A DNA stretch of 64,000 nt from Bacteroidaceae bacterium (GTDB lineage Bacteria; Bacteroidota; Bacteroidia; Bacteroidales; Bacteroidaceae), in contig JAGCLA010000046.1 in assembly GCA_017647225.1 (NCBI GenBank), forward strand, positions 100,016-164,015, in the 5' to 3' direction. Within the stretch, counting starts at the first letter, position 1; each line of letters opens with the position of its first letter. Below are positions 17,461 to 26,690 of the stretch, one piece after another. The notes below the pieces were generated by a model. The model was not told the DNA's origin. It did no database searches and was given only the letters and a program-made list of their open reading frames with translations. Both the position numbers and the translations under genes were made by a program.

Positions 17461-18144
17461 ATGAAAAACGTTTTTTTACTATTATTTTCAAGTATTTTAA
17501 TATTTAGTTCGTGTACTCAAATAAATAAAGTATTAGCAGAAGAACTGGTTTCTAATTTCATTAAAGATAATCTTACGTACCCTGAAAGTTATGAATCTAT
17601 ATCTACGCAAATTGATAGTAGTTATATAAATTTGTCAAAAATGGAAGAAATCATAGAACTTACAGAAGATTGCAATGATTTATATGATAAAATCAGAACT
17701 CTAAAACGAAGAATAGAGTCTGCTCAATCAACAATGGAAATTTATACTCCTAAAAATGGGATGTTTAATTCAGAACATTCAAGAGGTAACTATAATCGTG
17801 CAAAGGCAGAAATAGAAGAATACGTATTGGAATTTAAACAATTAAATCCCAAACTTGAGGAAAAAGTGTTAGCATTAAGAAATTCAACAAACGACCTCTA
17901 CGACAGTGAGATTAACGGTTGGGCAGTTACCCATCGTTTCCGTTGCCAAAATGACTATGGAGTACAAATGCCACCTCAGGAAATGGTTTTTTTCTGTGAT
18001 TTATATTTTGAGAGATGCCAAGGTTGGACAATAAAACAAATAGACTCATTCTTTGAGATTATTGAATGTGTAAATGAATCTGAAACAGATAAAGCATTGT
18101 TGAATAATCTGCAAGACATTCGATACATATTTAATTACTTTTAA
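17461..18144 (+). CDS. AT-rich hypothetical lipoprotein
   Basis: 227 residues. Signal peptide with lipobox IFSSC (Cys19), so a lipid-anchored envelope protein. Residues 55-145 form a long charged helix with a coiled-coil look (LKRRIESAQSTMEIY, KQLNPKLEEKVLALR). The C-terminal part (HRFRCQNDYG...EMVFFCD) is a small mixed domain often seen in Bacteroidales lipoproteins, though I cannot name it. The low GC content matches 15644-16708, and it sits just outside the repeat cluster. Confidence 0.65.
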   Translation: MKNVFLLLFSSILIFSSCTQINKVLAEELVSNFIKDNLTYPESYESISTQIDSSYINLSKMEEIIELTEDCNDLYDKIRTLKRRIESAQSTMEIYTPKNGMFNSEHSRGNYNRAKAEIEEYVLEFKQLNPKLEEKVLALRNSTNDLYDSEINGWAVTHRFRCQNDYGVQMPPQEMVFFCDLYFERCQGWTIKQIDSFFEIIECVNESETDKALLNNLQDIRYIFNYF

Positions 18145-18224
18145 TACATATTCCCCAAGAATGATATTTTAATTCTAATCTTTCGTCACAATTCTTTAAC
18201 ACCATTTACAATTCAAACAATCAA

Positions 18225-18256
18225 CTCTCCCCACCCTCGTTTGAGTGTGGGGAGAG
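18225..18256 (-). terminator. Terminator of the structural-gene transcript
   Basis: Ten-base-pair stem with arms CTCTCCCCAC (18225-18234) and GTGGGGAGAG (18247-18256), directly after the stop of the 959-residue gene. Confidence 0.75.
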
Positions 18257-18259
18257 CCA

Positions 18260-21139
18260 TTATCTCAACCTATTGTTCCATGCCGGAGATATATCGAGTT
18301 CAAGCCCTGAAATCATGCTCATTGTATTCAAATTTCCAGCAAGAGCAAATATAAAGTAGCGATACGACTGTGTCGGGAAATAAGGAAACAGCACGTCCTG
18401 CGTTTCGTTTTTCTTCTCACACCCACTCACCAATTTGAAATTCACTCCGTCGTTACTGCAAAGCAGGAAGCACGACACAAAAGCAGCAGAACTGCCACTA
18501 CCCTTTCCTTTGGACAAATAGGCATGCAGCATCAGTTGCATTATGCGTTTAGGTAACTTTGTTCCGAACAGATGCGGACGTGTAAGAAGCATCACATTGT
18601 TACTGCCTGTAAAATTATCGCCCGGGACATATATATGCGTTGCATCGTCGTTATTACGGAACAGTGCAAACGTCCCTCCGGCTCTAACAGAGCCATTAAA
18701 AGAAATATTTATCTTACTCCACACCTTTGCCGACATTGAATATATGTAGCTATAGCCGTAATTGCTATTCAAGAACATCAGTTCGTCCATTTCGGCATAG
18801 CGCACAACCTTTGAGCCACACATGAAATTGAAGAATTCGCCGGCATCGACAACAAAGCCAAGCCCATAGAGAGAAGCTATCTTTCCTATTATATTGTTAC
18901 GCTTTAGAACCTCCACATCCTTTGTTTCGTTATCTATAGCTACCGAAAGCCTGATACAACGATTACCGGAAATGAGCATTACTCCCTGAGTCCCCAGAAA
19001 CAGTACACCATAATCCGTTCCGCACACCATAGCGGCATTCTGACATATCTCGTGCGACACAGGGTATATGTTGCTGTAAGCCGTCGCTCCCGACGCATCG
19101 ACAGCCATAACCTGTATTCCCTCTTGCGAGAACACATAAAGCGGGTGTTCGCCGAACTGCCCCTCGGACATGGCAACCCTATTGGTAGATAGAGCCATCA
19201 CACGGCCTTGCGAAAAGGGGTAAGTGCATTTTGCAGGAAAGACAAAAGGGTTATCCACCATTGACACTTTCATCACATTCTCCTTATCCTCGTAAACATT
19301 CTCCTCTTCGCCACAGTCATCGATGCCTGTAAGCAGCTCCCATGTCGAGTCAAAAGGAATACAGTCTATATCGCGGAACGTGGTATCTGCAACCGATTTG
19401 CTTATGGTAAAGACAATTTTGTCACCATTCTCAATATCACGCGGAATAAAGAATATCCTGTGCGAGGAGTATTTCTCGGGCGGAAAGGCCTGGCCTTTAT
19501 ATGTCCATTTGTTCAACGTGTTTGAATAAATAACCTCGTGTACTCCAAGCTCCTCGTTGAAGAGTTCAAGGACATCAGTAATCGGCATTGTACCTGCTGT
19601 TCCGCCATTTGCAAAGACCGATTCTATTGTTACCGCATATCCCAAATACCATTTATGAAGATACTGCGATATGTTAAGATGCTTATGAGGCAAGAGAGGG
19701 AAACATTTCCTGAACCATTCGGTGTCGTAACATATAAAAACCGTCATCTCATAGGCACGTGAGTCGGGATAAGAGAGTAAAGGAGGAAGCATGTATGTTT
19801 CTTTGTCGGAATCATAGCCCACATAGACATTCTCGAAATAGTTCATCACGACAGATGTGCCATTCTGTGTCTTTATCTTTGTCTTCAAGACAACCATATC
19901 AAGCATCTCCTTTCCCGTATATGTAGGCAACAACGAAGAACGCTCATATCCTTTGAAGAAATATTCGCGTAACGAAGCTACATGTAACCTGTTGTTGAAC
20001 ATATAGCTACATTCCGGGACTATCGACGAGAACGACTGACGTTGCTCAAAGCTGCTTAAGGAGTCCTGCATTACGATGTTCGACTGCGACACGTCATCGA
20101 CAGAGTACAGACATTTGCCACCAATACTATACTCCGCTATTTTATAATACAATGACGCATCACTTACTTCGTTCCACAATTCATTAAGTTCCTTGTCCTT
20201 ATACACTTCGAACTTTTCTGTGGTACGCAGTTTTGTTTCCGTATCAAGTACCGACACTCTCGCTTCTGTAATCCCTTTTCCCATTATCGACCCCGTCGTA
20301 AAGACATCAATGCCTACAATCACACCGTCCCAATCCTCCAACTTGAGATTCTGGAACTCGAATTGCGGCTTGAAGCCAAGCACCCTGACTTTATAGGTCG
20401 ATTCCGTTGCCGTCTCATTGTTCTTTGTCGCAACCAGATTACCGCTATCACGTTTCATTCCATCAATTTCAGCCTCATCACTGACATATATTATATGCGA
20501 GGTATAAATGTATGACCCGTCATACAAGCGCAAGGCGAACCTGAACAATGCACGGTCGATATAATACCCCTCTTTGTTGGCTTTTGATATACACTCGTCG
20601 AAATACCCTTGTGAATTATATTGCCACAACGAAGATATTGCAGAATCAACCAGAGAAGTAGTGAATGTGGCATCGGTATTTATCTCATGTACAGATGACG
20701 AAGGTGTAATCTTCAGTACTGGAATTATTGGGGAATTACCGAGCCAACGGTATGTACCACCGGAATAGATAAGGTAAAGAATCCCAGTGTCTGTCATACA
20801 CGCAGCCACATACCCCACAAATTCTATCATTCTGACACTCTTCAGCAGCGGGAAGTAGAGCTTGGCACCATGATTGTCGAGCAATCGTTGCCATTCCGAG
20901 TCGTACAAATCGACATCGCGTGTCGTGTTGTTCTTTATACAGAAATAGCACATAGCCTTGTCGTGCCAATATATTTCGGAATACGTACCCTCCAATCCTA
21001 CATTCTCGACAAATTCAGGTATAGGACGCAACGCACCATTTACAGTACGCATATTGATGAGTTCCAAGCACTCCCCATCGTCGGCAAGTATATTGTCATT
21101 ACTCCTCACCATACCCTTAAATGAAAAATTCTTATGCAT
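18260..21139 (-). CDS. Large phage structural protein, probable tail nozzle/hub type
   Basis: 959 residues, no signal peptide or transmembrane segment, beta-rich throughout. The start MHKNFSFKGMVRSND followed by DGECLELINMR and GALRPI is a pattern I associate with large structural proteins of short-tailed Bacteroidota phages. Repeated short beta strands (VGYVAACMTDTGILYLIYSG, MALSTNRVAMSEG) suggest a beta-propeller like the T7 gp12 nozzle. It is the last gene of the minus-strand structural operon. The role is inferred from context and length. Confidence 0.6.
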   Translation of the reverse strand: MHKNFSFKGMVRSNDNILADDGECLELINMRTVNGALRPIPEFVENVGLEGTYSEIYWHDKAMCYFCIKNNTTRDVDLYDSEWQRLLDNHGAKLYFPLLKSVRMIEFVGYVAACMTDTGILYLIYSGGTYRWLGNSPIIPVLKITPSSSVHEINTDATFTTSLVDSAISSLWQYNSQGYFDECISKANKEGYYIDRALFRFALRLYDGSYIYTSHIIYVSDEAEIDGMKRDSGNLVATKNNETATESTYKVRVLGFKPQFEFQNLKLEDWDGVIVGIDVFTTGSIMGKGITEARVSVLDTETKLRTTEKFEVYKDKELNELWNEVSDASLYYKIAEYSIGGKCLYSVDDVSQSNIVMQDSLSSFEQRQSFSSIVPECSYMFNNRLHVASLREYFFKGYERSSLLPTYTGKEMLDMVVLKTKIKTQNGTSVVMNYFENVYVGYDSDKETYMLPPLLSYPDSRAYEMTVFICYDTEWFRKCFPLLPHKHLNISQYLHKWYLGYAVTIESVFANGGTAGTMPITDVLELFNEELGVHEVIYSNTLNKWTYKGQAFPPEKYSSHRIFFIPRDIENGDKIVFTISKSVADTTFRDIDCIPFDSTWELLTGIDDCGEEENVYEDKENVMKVSMVDNPFVFPAKCTYPFSQGRVMALSTNRVAMSEGQFGEHPLYVFSQEGIQVMAVDASGATAYSNIYPVSHEICQNAAMVCGTDYGVLFLGTQGVMLISGNRCIRLSVAIDNETKDVEVLKRNNIIGKIASLYGLGFVVDAGEFFNFMCGSKVVRYAEMDELMFLNSNYGYSYIYSMSAKVWSKINISFNGSVRAGGTFALFRNNDDATHIYVPGDNFTGSNNVMLLTRPHLFGTKLPKRIMQLMLHAYLSKGKGSGSSAAFVSCFLLCSNDGVNFKLVSGCEKKNETQDVLFPYFPTQSYRYFIFALAGNLNTMSMISGLELDISPAWNNRLR

Positions 21140-21145
21140 ATATAT

Positions 21146-21529
21146 CTACTTTTTCAATATCAACTTACGCAACAGGTCAAAAACGCCCATTTTCCACAAC
21201 ACAGCAATCACCGGCAATATCAACAGCAGAAGTGCCTTTGAAGAGCTTTTCTCCTTTACCGTCACCATTCGCTCGGTATAAACAGTATCACACTTCACAA
21301 CAGTGTCATGCAGCAGACGCTCCTTGTACAAGGTACGATACTTTGTAAAAAAGACAGTGTCGCATCTTTCCCTTATCACAATACTGTCCCTGACAATTAC
21401 ACTATCGACAAGCACGCGTCCTGTATGCGTGCTTGTCGATGCACGTTCTACCGATGCCGTTTCTATTCCCCTACACCCTGTCAGCAGGAGAATCATTGCA
21501 CTAAGAACGATTCTCTTCATTTTTCTCAT
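21146..21529 (-). CDS. Putative unimolecular spanin-like lipoprotein
   Basis: 127 residues. An N-terminal lipobox (LLLTGC) would anchor it in the outer membrane; a C-terminal hydrophobic segment (ALLLLILPVIAVLWKMGVF) followed by KK could sit in the inner membrane. The middle is a charged beta-rich linker (DSVIVRDSIVIRERCDTV). Two anchors joined by a periplasmic linker is the topology of unimolecular spanins, which fuse the membranes in the last step of lysis. Its start overlaps the holin-like gene by 29 nt. Confidence 0.55.
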   Translation of the reverse strand: MRKMKRIVLSAMILLLTGCRGIETASVERASTSTHTGRVLVDSVIVRDSIVIRERCDTVFFTKYRTLYKERLLHDTVVKCDTVYTERMVTVKEKSSSKALLLLILPVIAVLWKMGVFDLLRKLILKK

Positions 21530-21974
21530 AATTGAAATAATCTTTCAAACAGGCATAACGTTCCAGAACACGAAGGCTCATTATGTAATGAAGAAAATCG
21601 AGTATGCGGTAAAGCGTACTTTTTTCGTTCGTTATAAGACGTGCATTCCGCAATATGTTGGTACCATAAAAGTATATGGCAACATATATCATGAACGAAA
21701 CGCAATGAACAGCTACAATCTCTTCTCCTTTCAAATGCCCCAACATATAAATGGATGTAACCATGACAAAATATATCGTGGCATCACGGAAAAAGCAGAA
21801 TGCCTTACGGAAGCTCCAGTCGCGACGGTTTCCTATATCGGCCAAAAGACCGATAACAAAGTTCACGCTAAAAAGAAATACCAACCCGAATATCTCATTC
21901 TTTATCGGGAACAGCAACCCTGCTATATTGGCAAGCAGGGATGCAAAAACGAGTTTAACACTATCCATAACCAT
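21501..21974 (-). CDS. Holin-like membrane protein
   Basis: 157 residues with three or four hydrophobic helices (LVFASLLANIAGLLF, FGLVFLFSVNFVIGLLADIG, IYFVMVTSIYMLG, VSFMIYVAIYFYG) and a charged tail (NYEKNEENRS). This fits phage holins, which open the inner membrane at lysis. It overlaps the spanin-like gene, as lysis cassettes often do. An in-frame second Met lies two codons in. No endolysin gene is adjacent. Confidence 0.6.
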   Translation of the reverse strand: MVMDSVKLVFASLLANIAGLLFPIKNEIFGLVFLFSVNFVIGLLADIGNRRDWSFRKAFCFFRDATIYFVMVTSIYMLGHLKGEEIVAVHCVSFMIYVAIYFYGTNILRNARLITNEKSTLYRILDFLHYIMSLRVLERYACLKDYFNYEKNEENRS

Positions 21975-21975
21975 A

Positions 21976-22623
21976 TCACCTTTTCACATTTTCATTTCCT
22001 GTACAAAGAGCCATGGCAAACGACATGAAAGACTTTGATGCATCGTGCTTTTCAAACACATTGTACAAAAGAGATGCACAGGCATAGGCTACAGCGTCGG
22101 CCAGATGTTCGTCACATTGCACCACCCCTTCATTGATGTTATACTGCGCCTCATATACAAAATGTATCAGCACGTCATCGCTATTGTAAGGAAACGGTTT
22201 GACAGTACGCTTTCCCTCTTCCGTCACACCCTCGACACATATAGGCCTGTAGAGACCGGCAAACAGATTGCCGTTAAGGGCACATACAGCATCGAGAGAG
22301 TCGGACGAGGATATATAGAAACAAGGCTTTTTCCACGAATTGAGCTGCACCGAAACAAGACGTACAAAATCATCGGGCAGGAGTATCGAAGGACAACCGT
22401 CAGAAGACGACACGAACTGTCGGTCAGACGATGAAAGAGCCTTCACATTCACATACCCCCTTGCTGAATTCTTCTGCACCAGAGCAACAGCCTGTGGCAG
22501 AAGTTCCATTATGGTATAGTCGAGCGAACGCTTGTCATCGGTTATCAACGACACATCGTAATCACCTTCAGCCTCATTGACAAGGAAACGTACTTTTTTC
22601 ACTAACTCAGCGGTGGTAATCAT
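21976..22623 (-). CDS. Putative head-tail adaptor
   Basis: 215 residues from ATG at 22623, which overlaps the stop of the upstream gene by ATGA; a TTG two codons earlier is less likely. Mostly helical ends with a beta centre; ITTAELVKKVRFLVNEAE and a C-terminal helix pair (CDEHLADAVAYACASLLYN) recall the adaptor proteins that dock under a portal. No motif proves this. It sits between a small structural gene and the holin-like gene. Confidence 0.5.
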   Translation of the reverse strand: MITTAELVKKVRFLVNEAEGDYDVSLITDDKRSLDYTIMELLPQAVALVQKNSARGYVNVKALSSSDRQFVSSSDGCPSILLPDDFVRLVSVQLNSWKKPCFYISSSDSLDAVCALNGNLFAGLYRPICVEGVTEEGKRTVKPFPYNSDDVLIHFVYEAQYNINEGVVQCDEHLADAVAYACASLLYNVFEKHDASKSFMSFAMALCTGNENVKR

Positions 22624-23057
22624 AGCCAATTAGGAAATGCGACACCCTTTACCAAGGCAACAGCCTTTATCTGGCTCTTGTTTTGCAGTTCGGCTAAGGT
22701 GCAGCAGTAAGGCTCACCCATCAACACCATACGCGCCTGTTGCATGTTGGTAACTTCAGGGAATGTGTTCAAGGCATCATCTTGCGACAGAGAGCCATTC
22801 TCAACCTGTTCAACCACATCACGTTCATCGTGTATCACCTCTACCCTTCCACGTTTTATTTCACCATTACGGAAGGCATCGCTGTTCTCTATCGCTTTCT
22901 GGAACAGCGCGTTCTCGGTAACATATTGGGCAGGATATACACCTGTCGAATTTATCGAGCCACCGGTAAATTCAATACGCACAAGTGCCTTACCTATACG
23001 GAAATAGCTGTTACGTTCAATCTGCCCATGAATTTCGTATGTTATTCTCTTCTTCAT
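22620..23057 (-). CDS. Small phage structural-type protein
   Basis: 145 residues from ATG at 23057; a longer frame from 23108 would start inside the hairpin that ends the capsid transcript. Beta-rich N-terminal half (ITYEIHGQIERNSYFRIGKA, VRIEFTGGSINSTG) and helical C-terminal half. I do not recognise the family. Position directly after the capsid-like gene suggests a head decoration or fibre-type protein. Coupled to the adaptor-like gene by ATGA. Confidence 0.5.
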   Translation of the reverse strand: MKKRITYEIHGQIERNSYFRIGKALVRIEFTGGSINSTGVYPAQYVTENALFQKAIENSDAFRNGEIKRGRVEVIHDERDVVEQVENGSLSQDDALNTFPEVTNMQQARMVLMGEPYCCTLAELQNKSQIKAVALVKGVAFPNWL

Positions 23058-23079
23058 CTTTATGTTTCTTTGATTTTGA

Positions 23080-23111
23080 ACGATGCCCGCCCCAAAAGGC
23101 CCGGGCATCGT
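23080..23111 (-). terminator. Terminator or attenuator after the capsid gene
   Basis: Arms ACGATGCCCG (23080-23089) and CGGGCATCGT (23102-23111) with an inner CCCC/GG pairing. Between the capsid-like gene and later structural genes; it would lower downstream expression. Confidence 0.65.
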
Positions 23112-23120
23112 CTTTTATGT

Positions 23121-24740
23121 TTACACTAAAATCTCGCCGGTATATTCAACCCAAGTGTTACCATTGAAGGTCACGACAGAACCTGCGCCAAACCATTTCT
23201 TTGAAACGCCGTCAACCTCATGATTGACATCGGCTGTCAGGATAACCACATCGTTCACATTAGGTGACGAAGGCAACTCGGCTGCACTTGTAACGCGTGA
23301 AGCACCCGGAATATCACTCTCAGAGGCAGAGCCATTGACCCAGATATGTGAATAACCCTTTAAGCACAAGCAGTCGATGGTCATCACAACCTCGCGTTTT
23401 GCCTCTTCGCCATCGACATTCTCGGTCTTGGCATCCTCGTTCTTCATGTAATAGCGTACAAGACCGTTCTCGTCGATAAGACCACCGCAGTGAGCATAGC
23501 CAAGAGCGTCAAGTGTCGGGTCGTGGATAAGGTCGATATCACCGAACACGGTATGTATCTTAGTACACTCGATGCCGAACACCTTGTCACCTGTCACGCT
23601 GATGTTCTTGTGCAGTGTAAGGTCAATTTTCTGAATATCGTTCAAGAGTTGCTTACCCAAGAGCCAAATAGCTCTCTTGGTGCAATTGAATCCTGTAAAT
23701 TTCACCATTGACAGGTTTATCAAATCGGCAAAAGTGATATTTGAAGAGAGGTCATACTGGCGTTTGAACTGCCAACGGATACCCTTTGAGAAGTAATCCC
23801 ACTGGTAACCCATAGCATTGTCCATAGCCTGTACCTTGAACTTACCCGGCTGACCTACCCATGCTGTACGGCAGCTCTCAAGACGGAACTGACGCAACAC
23901 AGCCTCGGCAATCTGCGCCTCGCTGAACTGTATGCGTTTCTTCTGCGCAGCAAAATAATCACTTACGATGCTGTTACAAAGCTGCTTCTGCAAATACATA
24001 CGTTCAGGCACAGGAACAATTGTCGAAGGTGCAATGAACTTCTGTGTTTCGTAAGCTGCCGAAGAGAGCAATATGATTTCTGTTCCGGCAGGGATTGTAG
24101 GAACCACGCAATAGTCGTCGCTTGCATTGACCTTTGGACCATTGACAGCCATAGCGATAGGCGCTTCGGTAGTGCTGTTCTTTCCTACGAAGAAGAGCAT
24201 GAGGTCAACACCCGAGAGCTCTATCTGGCCTGTCGGGTCGTATCCGTTCACACCTTTACAAATAGCAGTATAGTACTCCTGGAAAATTTTTCTCTCGCCG
24301 GTTGTAGAGAACGGAATCTCGGCGCGTGTAGCCTTTATACCTGTATATGTTTCGTTGGTATAGGCCTTTGAGCGTTTGTCATCGATGAGATAGTGATCGA
24401 CCTCAAATGAGTTTACTCGTACCTGACGGCGTATCTTACGCTTGATGGTGTCGATAACACTCTCATCGCTGGCAATACCGATTATCTGGTCATCGGAGTC
24501 GGCATCGATAAAATCGCTTCCCAACTCTCTTGCATTCGATACGGTAGTTGCCTCACCATTACCCTGCGAAGGCAAACCTGCAATGCCATTGGACGGCTTG
24601 GGCGAGCCTGCCGGTACTACATTTACAGCAGCCAAAATTGTTCCTGCAACAGCGTCGCCGAAGATGTAACATGCGATAGCTACCAACGACATGATTACAA
24701 ACAGAGGGTTCTCCCTCAAAAAAGAAATGATTTTTTTCAT
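23121..24740 (-). CDS. Major capsid-like protein
   Basis: 539 residues. The central and C-terminal parts (FEVDHYLIDDKRS, FGDIDLIHDPTLDALGYAH, GLIDENGLVRYYM) have the look of an HK97-fold major capsid protein. The gene follows the scaffold-like gene, the usual order, and precedes a terminator hairpin, fitting high expression. Unusual: residues about 12-45 are strongly hydrophobic (PLFVIMSLVAIACYIFGD), more like a membrane segment than a capsid arm. This part may be removed on maturation, but no protease gene is visible. Confidence 0.65.
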   Translation of the reverse strand: MKKIISFLRENPLFVIMSLVAIACYIFGDAVAGTILAAVNVVPAGSPKPSNGIAGLPSQGNGEATTVSNARELGSDFIDADSDDQIIGIASDESVIDTIKRKIRRQVRVNSFEVDHYLIDDKRSKAYTNETYTGIKATRAEIPFSTTGERKIFQEYYTAICKGVNGYDPTGQIELSGVDLMLFFVGKNSTTEAPIAMAVNGPKVNASDDYCVVPTIPAGTEIILLSSAAYETQKFIAPSTIVPVPERMYLQKQLCNSIVSDYFAAQKKRIQFSEAQIAEAVLRQFRLESCRTAWVGQPGKFKVQAMDNAMGYQWDYFSKGIRWQFKRQYDLSSNITFADLINLSMVKFTGFNCTKRAIWLLGKQLLNDIQKIDLTLHKNISVTGDKVFGIECTKIHTVFGDIDLIHDPTLDALGYAHCGGLIDENGLVRYYMKNEDAKTENVDGEEAKREVVMTIDCLCLKGYSHIWVNGSASESDIPGASRVTSAAELPSSPNVNDVVILTADVNHEVDGVSKKWFGAGSVVTFNGNTWVEYTGEILV

Positions 24741-24775
24741 AGTAAAAATTTATTGATTAATAAATAGGTAAATTG

Positions 24776-25552
24776 TCAAGCATTAAGCGCCTTGTCGATA
24801 AGTGAGTTACGTTTGCGCTTTACATCAGTGTCGGGAGCAACGCTGCTGATACCCTTTGGCATACCATCGCCAAACTCCTCTTTCATTCGACGGATATTTG
24901 TGTTGCGTCCCTTGATATCACCTGCCACAAAAGCGTCTTCGACATCCTTCTCATAGGTTATGGCATGGTCGAGAGCCACACATACTTCATTTGTGTATTT
25001 ACCGGCCAATATCGGGAACACGAGGCTCTCCCACACCTTATCCATAAACTCCGAAGCATCGTATCCCTTGCTCTTGCAGAACTCCTCTATCACAGGCACA
25101 CTTTCGGTTATGTTCTTCTCATACTCATGACGGTCGTTTGCAAGACGCATCATTTCATCTTTACGCTCCTCTTCAGCAAGCATTATCTCCTCGAACTCCG
25201 GGCTATCCTCATCGAGCATCATAAAGGAGTTGCCGAAATAGCGTGCCATTGCGCTATGAGCTTTGCGTTTGCCGTTTATCACGTCCATGAGCATTTGTGC
25301 CAAACGAGGGTCACGCTCAAGGATTCCCGCAAGACGCTCATTCTGCTCCTTATTGACTTTAAGATGTTGAAGCAATAGTTCCTGTGAGAACTTGTCGGAG
25401 ATGTCAAAATCTTCGCCAAAGATTTTCTTCAGTTCATTACCAAGGATTGAATCAGAGTGTTCAACCTGTGGCTGTGTCACACTTTCCGCGCTGTTGTTTA
25501 CAGGCGGATTTACAACTTCACTGTTGTTTGGATTTTTAATTTTCTGTTCCAT
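24776..25552 (-). CDS. Putative capsid scaffold protein
   Basis: 258 residues from ATG at 25552; the longer frame to 25666 begins with a hydrophobic stretch outside the likely start. Acidic, low in aromatic residues, almost wholly helical, with long charged stretches (EFEEIMLAEEERKDEMMRLA) and a basic C terminus (KRKRNSLIDKAL). This is the profile of phage scaffolding proteins, whose basic tail contacts the shell. It lies immediately upstream of the capsid-like gene. Confidence 0.55.
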   Translation of the reverse strand: MEQKIKNPNNSEVVNPPVNNSAESVTQPQVEHSDSILGNELKKIFGEDFDISDKFSQELLLQHLKVNKEQNERLAGILERDPRLAQMLMDVINGKRKAHSAMARYFGNSFMMLDEDSPEFEEIMLAEEERKDEMMRLANDRHEYEKNITESVPVIEEFCKSKGYDASEFMDKVWESLVFPILAGKYTNEVCVALDHAITYEKDVEDAFVAGDIKGRNTNIRRMKEEFGDGMPKGISSVAPDTDVKRKRNSLIDKALNA

Positions 25553-25695
25553 ATTTTTCTGTTTTACGACAGCAAAGGAACAACAGAAACCATGCGACAA
25601 AGTTGCTGAAATGACAATAAGAATATATTTTTTCCATTTTCGCATATGTTGAAAACTTAATGGCAAAACAGCAAACTTTTAGCCAATTTTGGCTA

Positions 25696-25703
25696 TATTT
25701 TTG
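25696..25703 (+). promoter_or_regulatory. Probable -7 box of the rightward phage genes
   Basis: TATTTTTG, 20 nt before the start at 25724, in the 171-nt divergent gap between the scaffold-like gene and the rightward genes. No clean -33 element. Confidence 0.45.
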
Positions 25704-25723
25704 TAGTCAAAAAAACAAAAGCA

Positions 25724-26152
25724 ATGAAAAACACAGCCATTAATTCTGTTCGCGAGATGCGCAAACAGGATGTCATCAACAGTTTTTATGACTCTTATAA
25801 GGAATTAAGAAAAATCAAACCTTACGCAACACAGAACGATGTTATAGAATACGCAGCCAAGAGAAAGGCTCCCCGGTTCTATGTGACATTCGAAAATGCC
25901 CGACGTTTCATATCATTGTTATCGCGGAAAAAGAAATTACCTATCAGGAACGAGAACAAGATAGCAATGTATAAAGAGATATTCCGCAGATATATGCAAC
26001 AGGTAAAGGATTGTAACAAACGCTACAAATACATCATTCTTGAAAAGATAATAGAAGAACCTGCACCGTCGTTCTATCTTGAAGAAGAGACTTTCAGAGG
26101 TATCATATATAAGACCATACGCAAACGCAACAGAGAGCTCGCACTAAATTAG
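25724..26152 (+). CDS. Unknown small basic protein of the phage-like island
   Basis: 142 residues, basic and helical, no export signal. The stretch YATQNDVIEYAAKRKAPRFYV, then FENARRFISLL, resembles a short conserved type seen in Bacteroidales mobile elements whose function I do not know. It could bind DNA (a helix-turn-helix-like 35-60 region) and might act as regulator or small terminase. First of the rightward genes. Confidence 0.55.
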   Translation: MKNTAINSVREMRKQDVINSFYDSYKELRKIKPYATQNDVIEYAAKRKAPRFYVTFENARRFISLLSRKKKLPIRNENKIAMYKEIFRRYMQQVKDCNKRYKYIILEKIIEEPAPSFYLEEETFRGIIYKTIRKRNRELALN

Positions 26153-26185
26153 CAAAAGAGCAAACTCAAGAGAAGAGGCCGTATA

Positions 26186-26193
26186 TATCTTTG
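26186..26193 (+). promoter_or_regulatory. Probable internal -7 box
   Basis: TATCTTTG, 30 nt before the gene at 26223; suggests a separate promoter for the terminase side. Confidence 0.45.
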
Positions 26194-26222
26194 CATCACA
26201 ATAAACGAGAACTGATTAAGAC

Positions 26223-26681
26223 ATGAAAGAAATACAATTAAGTATCGACGGCGGAAGGCTGTTCGAGAGAATGAGAACAGAAAGCGGAAAGGCTGCGCAG
26301 ATAAAAGAGAGTGCCGGACAAAGCGAAAAGCTGTCAACCCATTCAATAGTCACCAATGACGAAAAAGAGCTCATTGAGGATTATATATCGACAGCTGTGA
26401 ACGAATGTATCACTATCATAAGCAACTATTTGGGAACATGCAAGCCGTGTGAGGATTCCACCCCGAGCGACATACGTCTATGCGTTGCAATACCCGACAA
26501 TTGGGCTGAAGAGGCTGTTGAATCGCTCAAGGACATTGTAGCGAATATAATTTACAACCGCAGCCTGCAACAATGGTATATGCTTGTAAAGGCCGACGAT
26601 ACGAACTTATGCGCAAGCAAGATACAACTATACATGAAACAGCTGCAGGAGGTACTTTCAATACGTAAAAGACCACAATAA
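26223..26681 (+). CDS. Unknown phage-island protein, paralogue of the next gene
   Basis: 152 residues. A conserved layout is shared with the following gene: an acidic helix (DEKELIEDYISTAVNECITI), a middle beta part, a helix ending in LQQWYML and a basic end (IRKRP). Tandem similar genes just before terL could form a connector or completion complex. No database family is recognised. 9 nt separate the two genes. Confidence 0.5.
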   Translation: MKEIQLSIDGGRLFERMRTESGKAAQIKESAGQSEKLSTHSIVTNDEKELIEDYISTAVNECITIISNYLGTCKPCEDSTPSDIRLCVAIPDNWAEEAVESLKDIVANIIYNRSLQQWYMLVKADDTNLCASKIQLYMKQLQEVLSIRKRPQ

Positions 26682-26690
26682 GAACCGACT

